Shown here in pieces: positions 1 to 6,815 of a DNA stretch of 26,676 nucleotides. The notes under the pieces were generated by a model. The model was given only the letters and a program-made list of their open reading frames with translations, had not been told where the DNA came from and did no database searches. The DNA is from JBKPIY01 sp046730475. GTDB taxonomy: Bacteria; Actinomycetota; Thermoleophilia; Solirubrobacterales; 70-9. Made by a program: the position numbers and the translations under genes. The stretch covers positions 1 through 26,676 of the forward strand of contig JBKPIY010000021.1 of the NCBI GenBank assembly GCA_046730475.1, in the 5' to 3' direction. The number at the start of each line of letters is the position of its first letter. Within the stretch, counting starts at the first letter, position 1.

Positions 1-243
1 GGCGACGATCACCGCTCCTCGGCGAGCGGGGTAAAGGTCCCGTTCCTGGTCGGGGAACCCCTCGACGTCGCCGAGCGGAGGCTCCACGACCTCGGCCTTC
101 GCTCGAGCCGGATCGGCGGCGGTCTGTTCGGGGTCCTCGTCCCCGCCGACTGGGATGTGTGCGACACGTCCCCCCGCCCCTACGCCGCCACCCGGCCGGG
201 CGCCACCGTTCGCCTCCTGATCGACCGCCCGGACGTCTGCTGA
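1..243 (+). CDS. PASTA-domain protein, C-terminal fragment
   Basis: Reading frame 1 is open from the first base of the window to TGA at 241-243, giving the last 80 residues of a protein whose start lies outside. The visible residues fit one PASTA repeat: VPFLVGEPLDVAERRLHDLG near the start, then a break, then RPGATVRLLIDRP near the end, matching the family pattern of VPxLxGxxxxxAxxxLxxxGL followed by PGxxVxxGxxVxLxV. PASTA domains are usually extracellular cell-wall or muropeptide-sensing modules found in serine/threonine kinases and penicillin-binding proteins. The fragment carries no kinase or transpeptidase motif, so the parent cannot be named. The two cysteines (in DVCDTSPRP and at the last residue) are unusual for a PASTA repeat and could form a disulfide in a secreted protein. 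The call rests on pattern recognition over 80 residues. Confidence 0.6.
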   Translation, partial: GDDHRSSASGVKVPFLVGEPLDVAERRLHDLGLRSSRIGGGLFGVLVPADWDVCDTSPRPYAATRPGATVRLLIDRPDVC

Positions 244-296
244 TCTCCCGCGGCGCCGACCAGCTAGAGATCACGCACGCCGTGAAGGAGGCCGGC

Positions 297-359
297 ATGA
301 GCTCACGCCGGACACCTCGCCACGGACACGCTACCCTCGCGGATACGCAAGGGAAGTAG
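297..359 (+). CDS. Possible 20-residue small ORF with a good ribosome binding site
   Basis: An ATG at 297 follows GAAGGAGG (282-289) at good spacing and opens 20 codons to TAG at 357-359. The peptide is basic (MSSRRTPRHGHATLADTQGK) and matches nothing I recognise. Third-position GC is lower than in the surrounding genes, which argues against a conserved protein. The Shine-Dalgarno-like sequence may be chance. The rest of the 244-467 gap, upstream of the TerC gene, shows no other gene. Confidence 0.15.
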   Translation: MSSRRTPRHGHATLADTQGK

Positions 360-467
360 CCCTGCAAAACGGCGCGTTCGTCAGCACGGTTCGTCTGGAC
401 CCGGCGCGCCGGCCCGGTGTGGGTGGGCGAAACCTTCGAGAAACGCCGCACCTCGAAGGAGAAACGC

Positions 468-1391
468 ATGCTCGCCTGGGCCGCGCTCAGTGCATTCGTC
501 GTCCTCGCCCTCACCCTGGACCTCTATCTCGGTGGGCACGGGGCTCCGTCGCTTCGCTCGGCGCTGCTCTGGTCGCTCGGCTGGACAATCGCCGGCCTCG
601 GGTTCGCCGCCCTGCTGGCGATCGGCGGAGACGGAGTCGCGGCGGGCGAATACCTCGCCGGCTTCCTGATCGAGAAGTCGCTGTCACTCGACAACCTGTT
701 CGTGTTCACGGTGGTGCTCTCGTTCTTCGCGGTACCAGAGAACCAGAGCCGCACGGTGCTCCTCTGCGGCATCGGCCTCGCCATCGTGCTCCGGGCGGTG
801 TTCATCGTCGCGGGCGCCGCCGCGCTCGACGCATTCGAGGCCGCCACCTATGCGCTTGGCCTCCTCCTCGCCGTGACGGCCGTCAGGATCGCCCGGCAGG
901 ACCGCGAGCGGATCGATCCCGAGTCGAGCATCCCCATCCGGTTGCTTGGACGGGTGATCCCGCTGTCAGCCGATTACGACGGGTCACGCCTGACGACCTC
1001 GTCCGGCGGACACCGGCGGGCAACCCCGCTGCTGGCCGCGCTCGTGATGGTGGCGGCGTTCGACCTGCTGTTCGCGATCGATTCGATCCCCGCGATCTTC
1101 GCCGTCACCCGCGACACCTTCGTCGTATTCGCGGCTAACGCGTTCAGCTTGCTTGGCATGGTCAGCCTCTACTTCGTCCTCATCGACCTCCTGAACCGCT
1201 TCCGCCACCTCAACCTCGCGCTGGCGGCGATCCTCGGCTACGTCGCCGCGAAGATGCTGCTCGAGCGGATATGGCATCCGCCGGTCGCGCTGTCGCTCGG
1301 CGTCGTTCTGGGATCTCTCGCGCTGGCGATCGTCACGTCGGCGCTCGCCGAGCGGCGCAAGAGGAGTGCTGACTTCATCGGCGCGTCCTGA
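468..1391 (+). CDS. TerC/Alx family integral membrane protein
   Basis: A 307-residue polytopic membrane protein. Family hallmarks are present: GEYLAGFLIEKSLSLDNLFVF around residues 60-80, DLLFAIDSIPAIFAVT around 204-219, and NAFSLLGMVSLYFVL shortly after. In TerC/Alx proteins the acidic residues in the SLDN and FAIDSIPA segments sit in the membrane and are thought to coordinate metal; characterised members are linked to Mn2+ export and tellurite resistance. The start is ATG 468 because AAGGAG lies at 456-461 with ideal spacing; the frame is open upstream to 417 but those residues do not look like TerC. In place of the usual LGLRALYF the protein has LGMVSLYF, so the conserved Arg is missing. 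No yybP-ykoY-like riboswitch was recognised upstream. The gene is convergent with the sigma-factor operon that ends at 1439. The family is certain; the substrate is not. Confidence 0.9.
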   Translation: MLAWAALSAFVVLALTLDLYLGGHGAPSLRSALLWSLGWTIAGLGFAALLAIGGDGVAAGEYLAGFLIEKSLSLDNLFVFTVVLSFFAVPENQSRTVLLCGIGLAIVLRAVFIVAGAAALDAFEAATYALGLLLAVTAVRIARQDRERIDPESSIPIRLLGRVIPLSADYDGSRLTTSSGGHRRATPLLAALVMVAAFDLLFAIDSIPAIFAVTRDTFVVFAANAFSLLGMVSLYFVLIDLLNRFRHLNLALAAILGYVAAKMLLERIWHPPVALSLGVVLGSLALAIVTSALAERRKRSADFIGAS

Positions 1392-1438
1392 CCGGCCGTT
1401 CCGGAATACGCCGCTGACTGTTCCCGAAGGCTCGTTGT

Positions 1439-1918
1439 TCAGGCGAGCGAGATGAAGCCGCCGACGATGGCGCCGTAGGCGACATGTGCGAGGAGGCTGA
1501 CGACCGGCGTCTGCAGGCCGTAATTGCGCATCAGGAAGCCGGGCGGCTCGAGGAGCGCCGCCGTGCCCGCGGCGGTGAGCGGGGAGCCCATTCGCGGGTG
1601 GACGATCGGGAGCAGGATGTTGACGAGGGCGGTGCCGGCGAACAGGCCGTGGAGGGCGCCGAGCATCGCTCCCAGCCACCAGCCGCTGTGGTCGATCGCG
1701 ATGAAGATCCCGTAGTAGATGAGCGCGAACAACTGCCCGAAGAGGAAGTGGAGCGCGTAGCCGATCGCCTTCGCGCGGGCCCGGTCCGTGGTGAGCGCGG
1801 TGCCGAGCAAGAACGGCAGGTCCATCCGGGTCAGCTTCAGCTCGTTCGCAGCCCGCAGGGCGGTCGTCAAGACGAGCGTGCCGACGAACCCGCCCGCGAA
1901 AGCGCCCCAGACGCTCAT
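1439..1918 (-). CDS. Small integral membrane protein of unknown function, last gene of the sigma-factor operon
   Basis: A 159-residue protein with four or so hydrophobic segments (GAFAGGFVGTLVLTTALRAA at the N-terminus, a FLFGQLFALIYYGIFIA segment, a GALHGLFAGTALVNILLP segment and a C-terminal VSLLAHVAYGAIVGGFI segment). The ATG at 1918 overlaps the stop of the upstream GH15 gene as ATGA, so it is almost certainly translationally coupled. The frame stays open upstream to 2122, but that part is a shadow of the GH15 gene. The organisation resembles uncharacterised YagU/DUF6789-type membrane proteins; I am not sure of the family. A conserved-looking HLFFGQ/HPRMGSP character suggests a structural or transport role, but nothing catalytic is visible. 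Its place in the operon suggests co-expression with the sigma factor and GH15 enzyme. Confidence 0.8.
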   Translation of the reverse strand: MSVWGAFAGGFVGTLVLTTALRAANELKLTRMDLPFLLGTALTTDRARAKAIGYALHFLFGQLFALIYYGIFIAIDHSGWWLGAMLGALHGLFAGTALVNILLPIVHPRMGSPLTAAGTAALLEPPGFLMRNYGLQTPVVSLLAHVAYGAIVGGFISLA

Positions 1919-3735
1919 CCGCCAACCTCGGCGAGGGCACCCGCGGCGCTGATCAGCGCCAGGTGGGACAAGCCCTGGGGCATGTTGCCGAGGAACTCGC
2001 CGCTCTCGGGGTCGATCTCCTCGCTGTACAAGCCGACGTCGTTGCCGAGGTCGACGAGCTCCCTCATCAGGTCGCTTGCGTCCTCGGCGCGGCCGGTGCG
2101 GGCGAGGGCCTCGACGAGCCAAAACGAGCAGGCAACGAAGGCCCCTTCCGAGCCGGAGACGCCGTCCTCGCCCGTGTAGCGGTGAACGAAAGGGCCGTCT
2201 GCGAGCTCACGGCGGATCGCATCGACTGTCGACCGCAGCCGCTCCTCACGCGGGTCCGGGTACTGGTGGAGCGTGGCGAGGAGCAGGCTCGCGTCCAGCT
2301 CGTCGCCGCCTGCGAAGCGGACGTATGTGCGCTCTCGCTCTGACCAGCAGTGCCGATCGACGAAGTCACCGACCGCGCTCGCTTCGGATCGCCATCGGAT
2401 CAGGTGGCGCCCGGGGATCAGGTTGTCCTCGGCGAGTCGCGCGGCGCGGTCGAGGGCAATCGCGCACATCATCTTCGACTGGGTGAAGTGGACCGGATCG
2501 CTGCGGACCTCCCAGATCCCGGAATCGGGCTGGCGCCAGGCCGCCGAGATGAAGTCGGCGAGGTCGGCGAGCCTTTTCCCGACGTCGCGATCGATCCGGT
2601 TTCCGCCGCGCGCATAGAGCCAGGCCGTCTGCAGCAGCTCGCCGTAGGTGTCGAGCTGAAGCTGCCCGGCGGCGCCGTTGCCGACGTTGACCGGCCGCGA
2701 GCCGCGGTAACCCCCCAGCGCCAGCGCCCGCTCGCTCGTGCGCGTGCCGCCGTCCAGACCGTAGAGGACACGCAGGCGCGGGGCGGTGAGTTGCGTGGCG
2801 TGCATCAGCCACCAGAAGTACGCCTGCGCTTCGACAGGACAGCCGAGCTGGAGGAAGGCGTCGATGGCGAACGCGCTGTCGCGGATCCAGGAGTAGCGGT
2901 AGTCCCAGTTCCGCTCGCCGCCGATCTCCTCAGGGAGCGATGCCGTCGCCGCCGCGGCCACGGCGCCGGACGGCGCGAACACGAGCAGCTTCAGCGCCAG
3001 CGCGCTGCGGATCACCGCCTCGCGCCACGGACCCTCGTAGCGACGATCCTCGGCCCAGCGTCGCCAGGTCGCGCAGGTGCGCTCGAAACGCGCGTCGAGC
3101 TCGCTCCGCCCTGGGAAGACGATCGGCTCCTGGTGGGCGAACGACAGCGCTAGGAGCGCCGTGGATCCCTCCGCCGCCTCGAAGCTCCCGCTCCACCCGT
3201 CCGCGATCAGTTCCGGCTCGCCGGCGGCGAACCCAACCAATCCGAGCGCATCGCTTCCAACCGTCGCGATCGGATAGCACATCCTGTGCCCGAACCGCGC
3301 CCGGGCTTCGGCGTAGCCGAAGCGCGGCTCGACGCGCCAGCGCATTGACACCCGCCCCGATAGACCCTCGATCCGCCGCTGCAACTCCCGGAACGGCCCG
3401 AGGCCGGAGCCTGGCAGCGTCAGGGCGTCGGTCACCCGCACCGTCCCGGTCGCGCTGACGAAGGTCGTCTCGACCACGTTGGTGCCGGGCAGGTAACGGC
3501 GCGCGACCCCATACGGCAGCTCAGGCTCCAGCTGAAAGCGCCCGCCCCGCTCGCGGTCCAGGACGGCCGCGAACACGCTCGGTGAATCGAGGTCAGGCAG
3601 GGGAAGCCAGTCGATCGAGCCGTCGCGCGCAACGAGCGCGACCGTTCGCCCGTCGCCGATCGCAGCGTAGTCGCGCAGCGGCGCATAGCCCCCAACCCGC
3701 GCCGCCGAAGCCGCGACCGGCCGCTCTCGCTCCAT
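1915..3735 (-). CDS. Glycoside hydrolase family 15 protein (glucoamylase/trehalase type), sigma-operon copy
   Basis: A 606-residue cytoplasmic enzyme; no signal peptide is visible. The N-terminal beta-sandwich signature is at about residues 25-60 (IGDGRTVALVARDGSIDWLP, then DSPSVFAAVLD). The (alpha/alpha)6-barrel begins with GGERNWDYRYSWIRD around residues 272-286, the GH15 substrate-binding block, and the C-terminal LYSEEIDPESGEFLGN block (about 569-584) carries the second catalytic glutamate. GH15 members hydrolyse alpha-glucosidic bonds from non-reducing ends; mycobacterial homologues are trehalases, so trehalose or maltodextrin is the likely substrate. The ATG at 3735 lies 2 bp after the anti-sigma stop, and the gene overlaps the downstream membrane-protein gene by 4 bp. 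A second GH15 gene (14959-16923) lies in the same window in a different operon; the two proteins differ clearly in sequence. Family certain, exact substrate unknown. Confidence 0.93.
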   Translation of the reverse strand: MERERPVAASAARVGGYAPLRDYAAIGDGRTVALVARDGSIDWLPLPDLDSPSVFAAVLDRERGGRFQLEPELPYGVARRYLPGTNVVETTFVSATGTVRVTDALTLPGSGLGPFRELQRRIEGLSGRVSMRWRVEPRFGYAEARARFGHRMCYPIATVGSDALGLVGFAAGEPELIADGWSGSFEAAEGSTALLALSFAHQEPIVFPGRSELDARFERTCATWRRWAEDRRYEGPWREAVIRSALALKLLVFAPSGAVAAAATASLPEEIGGERNWDYRYSWIRDSAFAIDAFLQLGCPVEAQAYFWWLMHATQLTAPRLRVLYGLDGGTRTSERALALGGYRGSRPVNVGNGAAGQLQLDTYGELLQTAWLYARGGNRIDRDVGKRLADLADFISAAWRQPDSGIWEVRSDPVHFTQSKMMCAIALDRAARLAEDNLIPGRHLIRWRSEASAVGDFVDRHCWSERERTYVRFAGGDELDASLLLATLHQYPDPREERLRSTVDAIRRELADGPFVHRYTGEDGVSGSEGAFVACSFWLVEALARTGRAEDASDLMRELVDLGNDVGLYSEEIDPESGEFLGNMPQGLSHLALISAAGALAEVGG

Positions 3736-3737
3736 GC

Positions 3738-3989
3738 TCAGATGAGCTTCTTCCGAGCGGTGCGCTCGACCAGGGCTCGGAGGCTCTCGTACTCCTCACC
3801 GCAGGCGGGACAGCCCTCGAGGTGCGCGCGCATGCCGGGCACTACTGCGTCCGCGTCGGAGCCTGCCAGCTCCAGCTCGACGTAGCGATCGAGGTGCTCG
3901 AAGCACTGATCGCAGCCCAGCTCGGGCCCGGCGGGGCCGACGAGACGACGTAGCGCGGGCTCCCGATCGCGGTCCCGGCCCTTGCTCAT
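3738..3989 (-). CDS. Soluble zinc-binding anti-sigma factor (ZAS/zf-HC2 type)
   Basis: An 83-residue protein without a membrane segment. It contains CDQCFEHLDRYVELELAG near residues 27-44 followed by HLEGCPACGEEYESL near 57-71, which is the Hx3Cx2C zinc motif of group I/zf-HC2 anti-sigma factors, with an extra CxxC pair upstream. Such proteins bind and silence the cognate ECF sigma factor, and some release it on thiol oxidation. The ATG (3987-3989) overlaps the stop of the sigma-factor gene as ATGA, the usual arrangement for a sigma/anti-sigma pair, which supports the assignment strongly. The lysine-rich C-terminus (TARKKLI) is short. Redox sensing is an inference from the four cysteines and is not shown by the sequence. 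Confidence 0.88.
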   Translation of the reverse strand: MSKGRDRDREPALRRLVGPAGPELGCDQCFEHLDRYVELELAGSDADAVVPGMRAHLEGCPACGEEYESLRALVERTARKKLI

Positions 3990-4702
3990 CGCTTCTCCCC
4001 CTGCCCGACCAGATCGAGGCCGAGGCCGATCCCGGCGAGCCGCGCGCGAAGCTTCTTGCGGGCGTCGTGCAGGGTCTTGTAGAGCGCACCGCGGGTCGTA
4101 TTCAGGCGTTCCGCAAGCACGTCGATCGGCACGCCGTTCAGCGCGATCGTGATCAAGACCTCGCGTTGATGCGGCGTGAGCTCGGTTTGAATCGCCGACC
4201 GGAGAGCATCGAGCAGTTCGGCATTCTCGGCGCCATCGTGCGTCACGTCGCCCTCGGTGGCAAGCGAGGGCCAGGATTCCGGCTCGAGCGGGATCTCCCG
4301 GCCCTGCCAGGCGAGCCGGCGCAGCTTCACCGCAGCCTCGAGTAGCGCGAACTTGTATGCCCAGGTGGTGAAGCGACTCGCGCCCCGGTACCGGTCGAGC
4401 TTGGCCAGCACGGCCACCACGGCGTCGTCGGCGCTCTGAACCGCGAGATCGTCGAGGTCGTCGCCCCGCAGGTGTGGGAATGCAGCCCGGCGGCGGGATA
4501 CCTCGAACCGTGCGGCACGAACCAGGAGGTCGTGGAGACGCGCGACCGCCTCGTCACGGGCGTGGCCCTCGGACCGCAGCGCCGCCAGCCAGGCGCGGGA
4601 CTCTGCGTCCGGCGCAACATCCGGTTGAGCTTGCGGGCGCGCCATGGGCTGTGGCCGTGGCGATGCGGTCTCAAGGACGCTAACAGCCGAGGCGCCATTC
4701 AA
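3986..4702 (-). CDS. ECF-type RNA polymerase sigma factor
   Basis: A 238-residue sigma-70 family protein. Region 2 is visible at about residues 60-135 (DDLDDLAVQSADDAVVAVLA, then YRGASRFTTWAYKFALLEA), and region 4 at about 175-230 (LTPHQREVLITIALNGVPID, then TTRGALYKTLHDARKKLRARL), a helix-turn-helix for the -35 element. There is an N-terminal extension of about 35 residues before region 2. The start is a TTG at 4702 that overlaps the stop of the upstream small gene as TTGA. A later ATG at 4645 would remove the extension but has no ribosome binding site. It overlaps the anti-sigma gene by 4 bp. The context says it is held by the downstream zinc protein and is expressed with the GH15 enzyme. 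No copy of the shared 19-nt motif found elsewhere in the window was seen in front of this operon. Confidence 0.9.
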   Translation of the reverse strand: MNGASAVSVLETASPRPQPMARPQAQPDVAPDAESRAWLAALRSEGHARDEAVARLHDLLVRAARFEVSRRRAAFPHLRGDDLDDLAVQSADDAVVAVLAKLDRYRGASRFTTWAYKFALLEAAVKLRRLAWQGREIPLEPESWPSLATEGDVTHDGAENAELLDALRSAIQTELTPHQREVLITIALNGVPIDVLAERLNTTRGALYKTLHDARKKLRARLAGIGLGLDLVGQGEKR

Positions 4703-4938
4703 GGTGGCCGCCTCTCGGTGTCGAGCGGCGCCAGGATGCGCGCGGCCAGCTGGGGCGGGCAGCCTCGATCGATCCGCCCGAGGATCGCGTGCAGGTCGAT
4801 CCCACCGTCATCCGCGAGCTGCTCCGCCAGAGCGTGGTCGAAGCCCGCGGCGCGCAGTCGCTCGCGGTGCCAGGCAATCACGCTCTTCGATTCCGAGGCG
4901 ACGAGGGCCGCGTGCCGGGATCCCGAGCTCATGTCCAA
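4699..4938 (-). CDS. Small conserved-looking protein upstream of the sigma factor, unknown function
   Basis: A 79-residue, mostly helical soluble protein. The core reads HRERLRAAGFDHALAEQLAD, then DGGIDLHAILGRIDRGCPP and ends in QLAARILAPLDTERRPP. I have the impression of a recurring actinobacterial small protein of the form GFxxxxAxxLAxxxxVDLHxxxxLxxxGCPPxxAxRI, but I cannot name a family. The start may be TTG 4938 or ATG 4932; neither has a strong ribosome binding site. The stop overlaps the TTG of the sigma gene, so the two are probably co-translated. This first position in a sigma/anti-sigma operon could mean a third regulatory partner, but that is inference. Confidence 0.65.
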   Translation of the reverse strand: MDMSSGSRHAALVASESKSVIAWHRERLRAAGFDHALAEQLADDGGIDLHAILGRIDRGCPPQLAARILAPLDTERRPP

Positions 4939-5100
4939 TTTGCGTCTCGGACCCGCCCGTTCTTACCTGCGTATAGGCCCGTCTGGCCGTCTGGAGAGAT
5001 CGAGGGGTAAGGAAACGAGGGCCACGGGACGCTAAGGGGACGTACGCGGATAATCGAGCCGCGCCCGCCGTCCGTTCGGGCGCGGGGACAAGGAGGCGTC

Positions 5101-5601
5101 ATGAGACTCGGAGCACCTTCGCGGGTCGCCACCGTCGGGCCATCGCGCGAGCATCCGGCGACCGGGCAGCCGGATGCCGGTACGGCCGTCAGCACGGCCG
5201 CCCACCAGGCGTTCTGGCTGCTGCGGATTGGCTTCACGGTCGCCCCGATCCTCTTCGGGGTGGACAAGTTCTTCAACTGGTCCGTCCACTGGCCGGACTA
5301 CCTGGCCGGCTGGATCAACACCATCGTCCCGGGCAGCGGCCAGGAGTTCATGTACTTCGTCGGGGGCGTGGAAATCCTGGCGGGGATCCTCGTCGCGCTT
5401 GCCCCGCGAATCGGCGCGTTCGTCGTCGCCGGGTGGCTGGCGGGCATCGGGATCAACCTGCTGACGAACAATCCGCCCGAGTACTACGACATCGCCCTGC
5501 GCGACTTCGGGCTGATGCTGGGCGCGCTCACGCTCGGCCGCCTCGCGCTGGCCGTCGTTCCCGCGCGCAGGTCAGGGGCCCTTCCCGCCAAGCCCTGGTA
5601 G
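5101..5601 (+). CDS. DoxX-like small membrane protein
   Basis: A 166-residue protein with an approximately 35-residue polar N-terminus and four hydrophobic segments: FWLLRIGFTVAPILFGVDKF, FMYFVGGVEILAGILVALAP, IGAFVVAGWLAGIGINLL and LRDFGLMLGALTLGRLALAV. The LRIGFTVAPILFGVDKFFN and DIALRDFGLMLGAL patterns recall DoxX/SURF4-like four-helix proteins, which often accompany redox enzymes. The ATG at 5101 follows a strong AAGGAGG at 5091-5097. The gene is divergent from the sigma operon across 162 bp (4939-5100); that gap contains a GATAAT (5048-5053) that could act as a -10 for this gene, but no convincing -35. Function is unknown; the DoxX relationship is moderately sure. Confidence 0.75.
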   Translation: MRLGAPSRVATVGPSREHPATGQPDAGTAVSTAAHQAFWLLRIGFTVAPILFGVDKFFNWSVHWPDYLAGWINTIVPGSGQEFMYFVGGVEILAGILVALAPRIGAFVVAGWLAGIGINLLTNNPPEYYDIALRDFGLMLGALTLGRLALAVVPARRSGALPAKPW

Positions 5602-5720
5602 TTCCGGCGGCCGCCGATTGGCTCGGCGTGGAGTCGGTCCGCCTGGAGCCTGAGCTGCGCCAGGCGCTCGCCCGAGCGAGCCGAGCATGATCGCCAGACG
5701 TTCCCGGGAGTAGGGCTGGG

Positions 5721-6723
5721 ACGAAGCGGCTCGCCGCGAGCTTCGAGGTCGCCGGCCGGGAGCGCGGGTTCGACACGGCCGAACGACGGTCGATCGTGAT
5801 CACCGCCGCGGGGAAATACGAGGAGGAGATGCGCGACCTATCGGAGAAGCGGAATCTCGACGTCTGGCACCAACGTGTCGACGTCTCGTCGCTGCTCCAA
5901 CACTGGGCGGGAGAGGCGAAGAAGAAGGAGATCAAGGCCTTCGAGCGCAACGTCGCGAAGGCCCGGACGAAGGACAGCCTGCGCGCCTTCGCCAAGCTGA
6001 CCCACGAGGTGGACGGCGAACCGCGAATCATCAGCGACCCACCGCTGATCGTCCCGCTGGAGGAGCTCTTTGCCACCCGGGTCGAGGAGGCGGGGGATCG
6101 GATCCGGGGGGTCCTCGACGGTTACCGCGCACCCTGTCCGACGATCGCCGCCGCCTGTTCGAGGAGTTCCGTTACCTACATACCGCCCGCAAGGTGGTCG
6201 GGGTCGGCAGCGTCGGAACCCGGGCATTCATCGTGCTGTTCGCGGGGCGCGATGGTCGCGATCCCCTGTTTCTCCAGGCCAGGAGGCCGAGGCCTCGGTG
6301 CTCGAGCCACTCACGGCGCCGAGCGAGTACGACCACCACGGGCAGCGGGTAGTGGAGGGGCAGCGACTGATGCAGGCAGCTGGCGACATCTTCCTGGGCT
6401 GGCTCACCGCGGAGGGACCCGATGGCAAGCGACGCCACTTCTATCTCCGCCAGTTGTGGGATCAAAAGGGATCCGCGCGCGTGGATGTCATGTCTCCCAG
6501 GGAGATGACCGCGTATGCCCAGATCTGCGGCTCGACCCTGGCTCGCGCCCACGCGCGCTCGGGGGATCGGATCGCGATCGCGGCGTATCTCGGTTCCGGA
6601 GGCTCGTTCGACCAGGCGATGGCCGACTTCGCCGAGGCCTACGCAGATCAAAACGAGCGCGACTACGAGGCCCTGAGGGACGCCGTAGAGAAAGGCACGG
6701 TTACCGCGCAGACGGGTCTCTAA
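5721..6723 (+). pseudogene. DUF2252 family protein, N-terminally truncated and frameshifted
   Basis: Three frames together give a nearly collinear DUF2252 (kinase-like fold, unknown function) C-terminal two-thirds. Frame one: KRLAASFEVAGRERGF to PPLIVPLEELF. Frame two (from about 6128): DDRRRLFEEFRYLHTARKVV and GVGSVGTRAFIVLFAGRDG. Frame three (from about 6283): EAEASVLEPL, HGQRVVEGQRLMQAAGDIFL, LARAHARSGD and AYADQNERDYEAL, ending at TAA 6721-6723. One missing base near 6127 and one near 6281 (gccAggagg, where aag-gag is expected) would each restore frame. The family normally has about 100 residues before KRLAAS, including the CGDAHLxNFG-type block; these are absent, and the sequence before 5721 does not resemble them. 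So either the gene is decayed or the assembly lost a segment here. Confidence 0.85.
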
Positions 6724-6761
6724 CCCGCCGCCCACCCTGGGGTCGGGTCACGTACGCATGA

Positions 6762-6780
6762 TCACCCTCTTCGGATGACG
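6762..6780 (+). promoter_or_regulatory. Shared 19-nt motif, copy upstream of the CLC channel gene
   Basis: TCACCCTCTTCGGATGACG fits the consensus TCAYCCTSWTCGKRYGAYG derived from four ungapped copies in this window. It ends 35 bp before the CLC start codon on the same strand. It overlaps a possible 6-bp hairpin (ACCCTC 6764-6769 with GAGGGT 6780-6785), so a terminator role for the preceding gene is an alternative. Confidence 0.5.
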
Positions 6781-6790
6781 AGGGTCGGGA

Positions 6791-6815
6791 GCCCGGCCGT
6801 TAGGGTGAGCCGGGC
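6791..6815 (+). promoter_or_regulatory. Hairpin abutting the CLC start codon
   Basis: GCCCGGC (6791-6797) can pair perfectly with GCCGGGC (6809-6815), leaving an 11-base loop that holds the only purine-rich ribosome-binding-like sequence (AGGGTGA). The ATG begins at the very next base, 6816. The structure could limit or tune initiation, but in DNA this GC-rich a 7-bp stem may be chance. Confidence 0.3.

Noticed and set aside
332..353. ACCCTCGCGGATACG upstream of TerC as a motif copy
   Set aside because: It needs two gaps to align with the CLC copy and lacks the first bases of the consensus.
5010..5053. GGAAAC ... CGTA as an ECF-type promoter upstream of the DoxX-like gene
   Set aside because: The spacing between the two elements is about 24 bp, longer than the usual 16-17 bp of ECF promoters.
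5602..5690. Frame reading ADWLGVESVRLEPELRQALA after the DoxX-like gene, similar to a ribbon-helix-helix antitoxin start
   Set aside because: Only about 28 codons before a stop, no start codon or ribosome binding site of its own, and no toxin partner nearby. It may be a remnant, but the similarity is too short.
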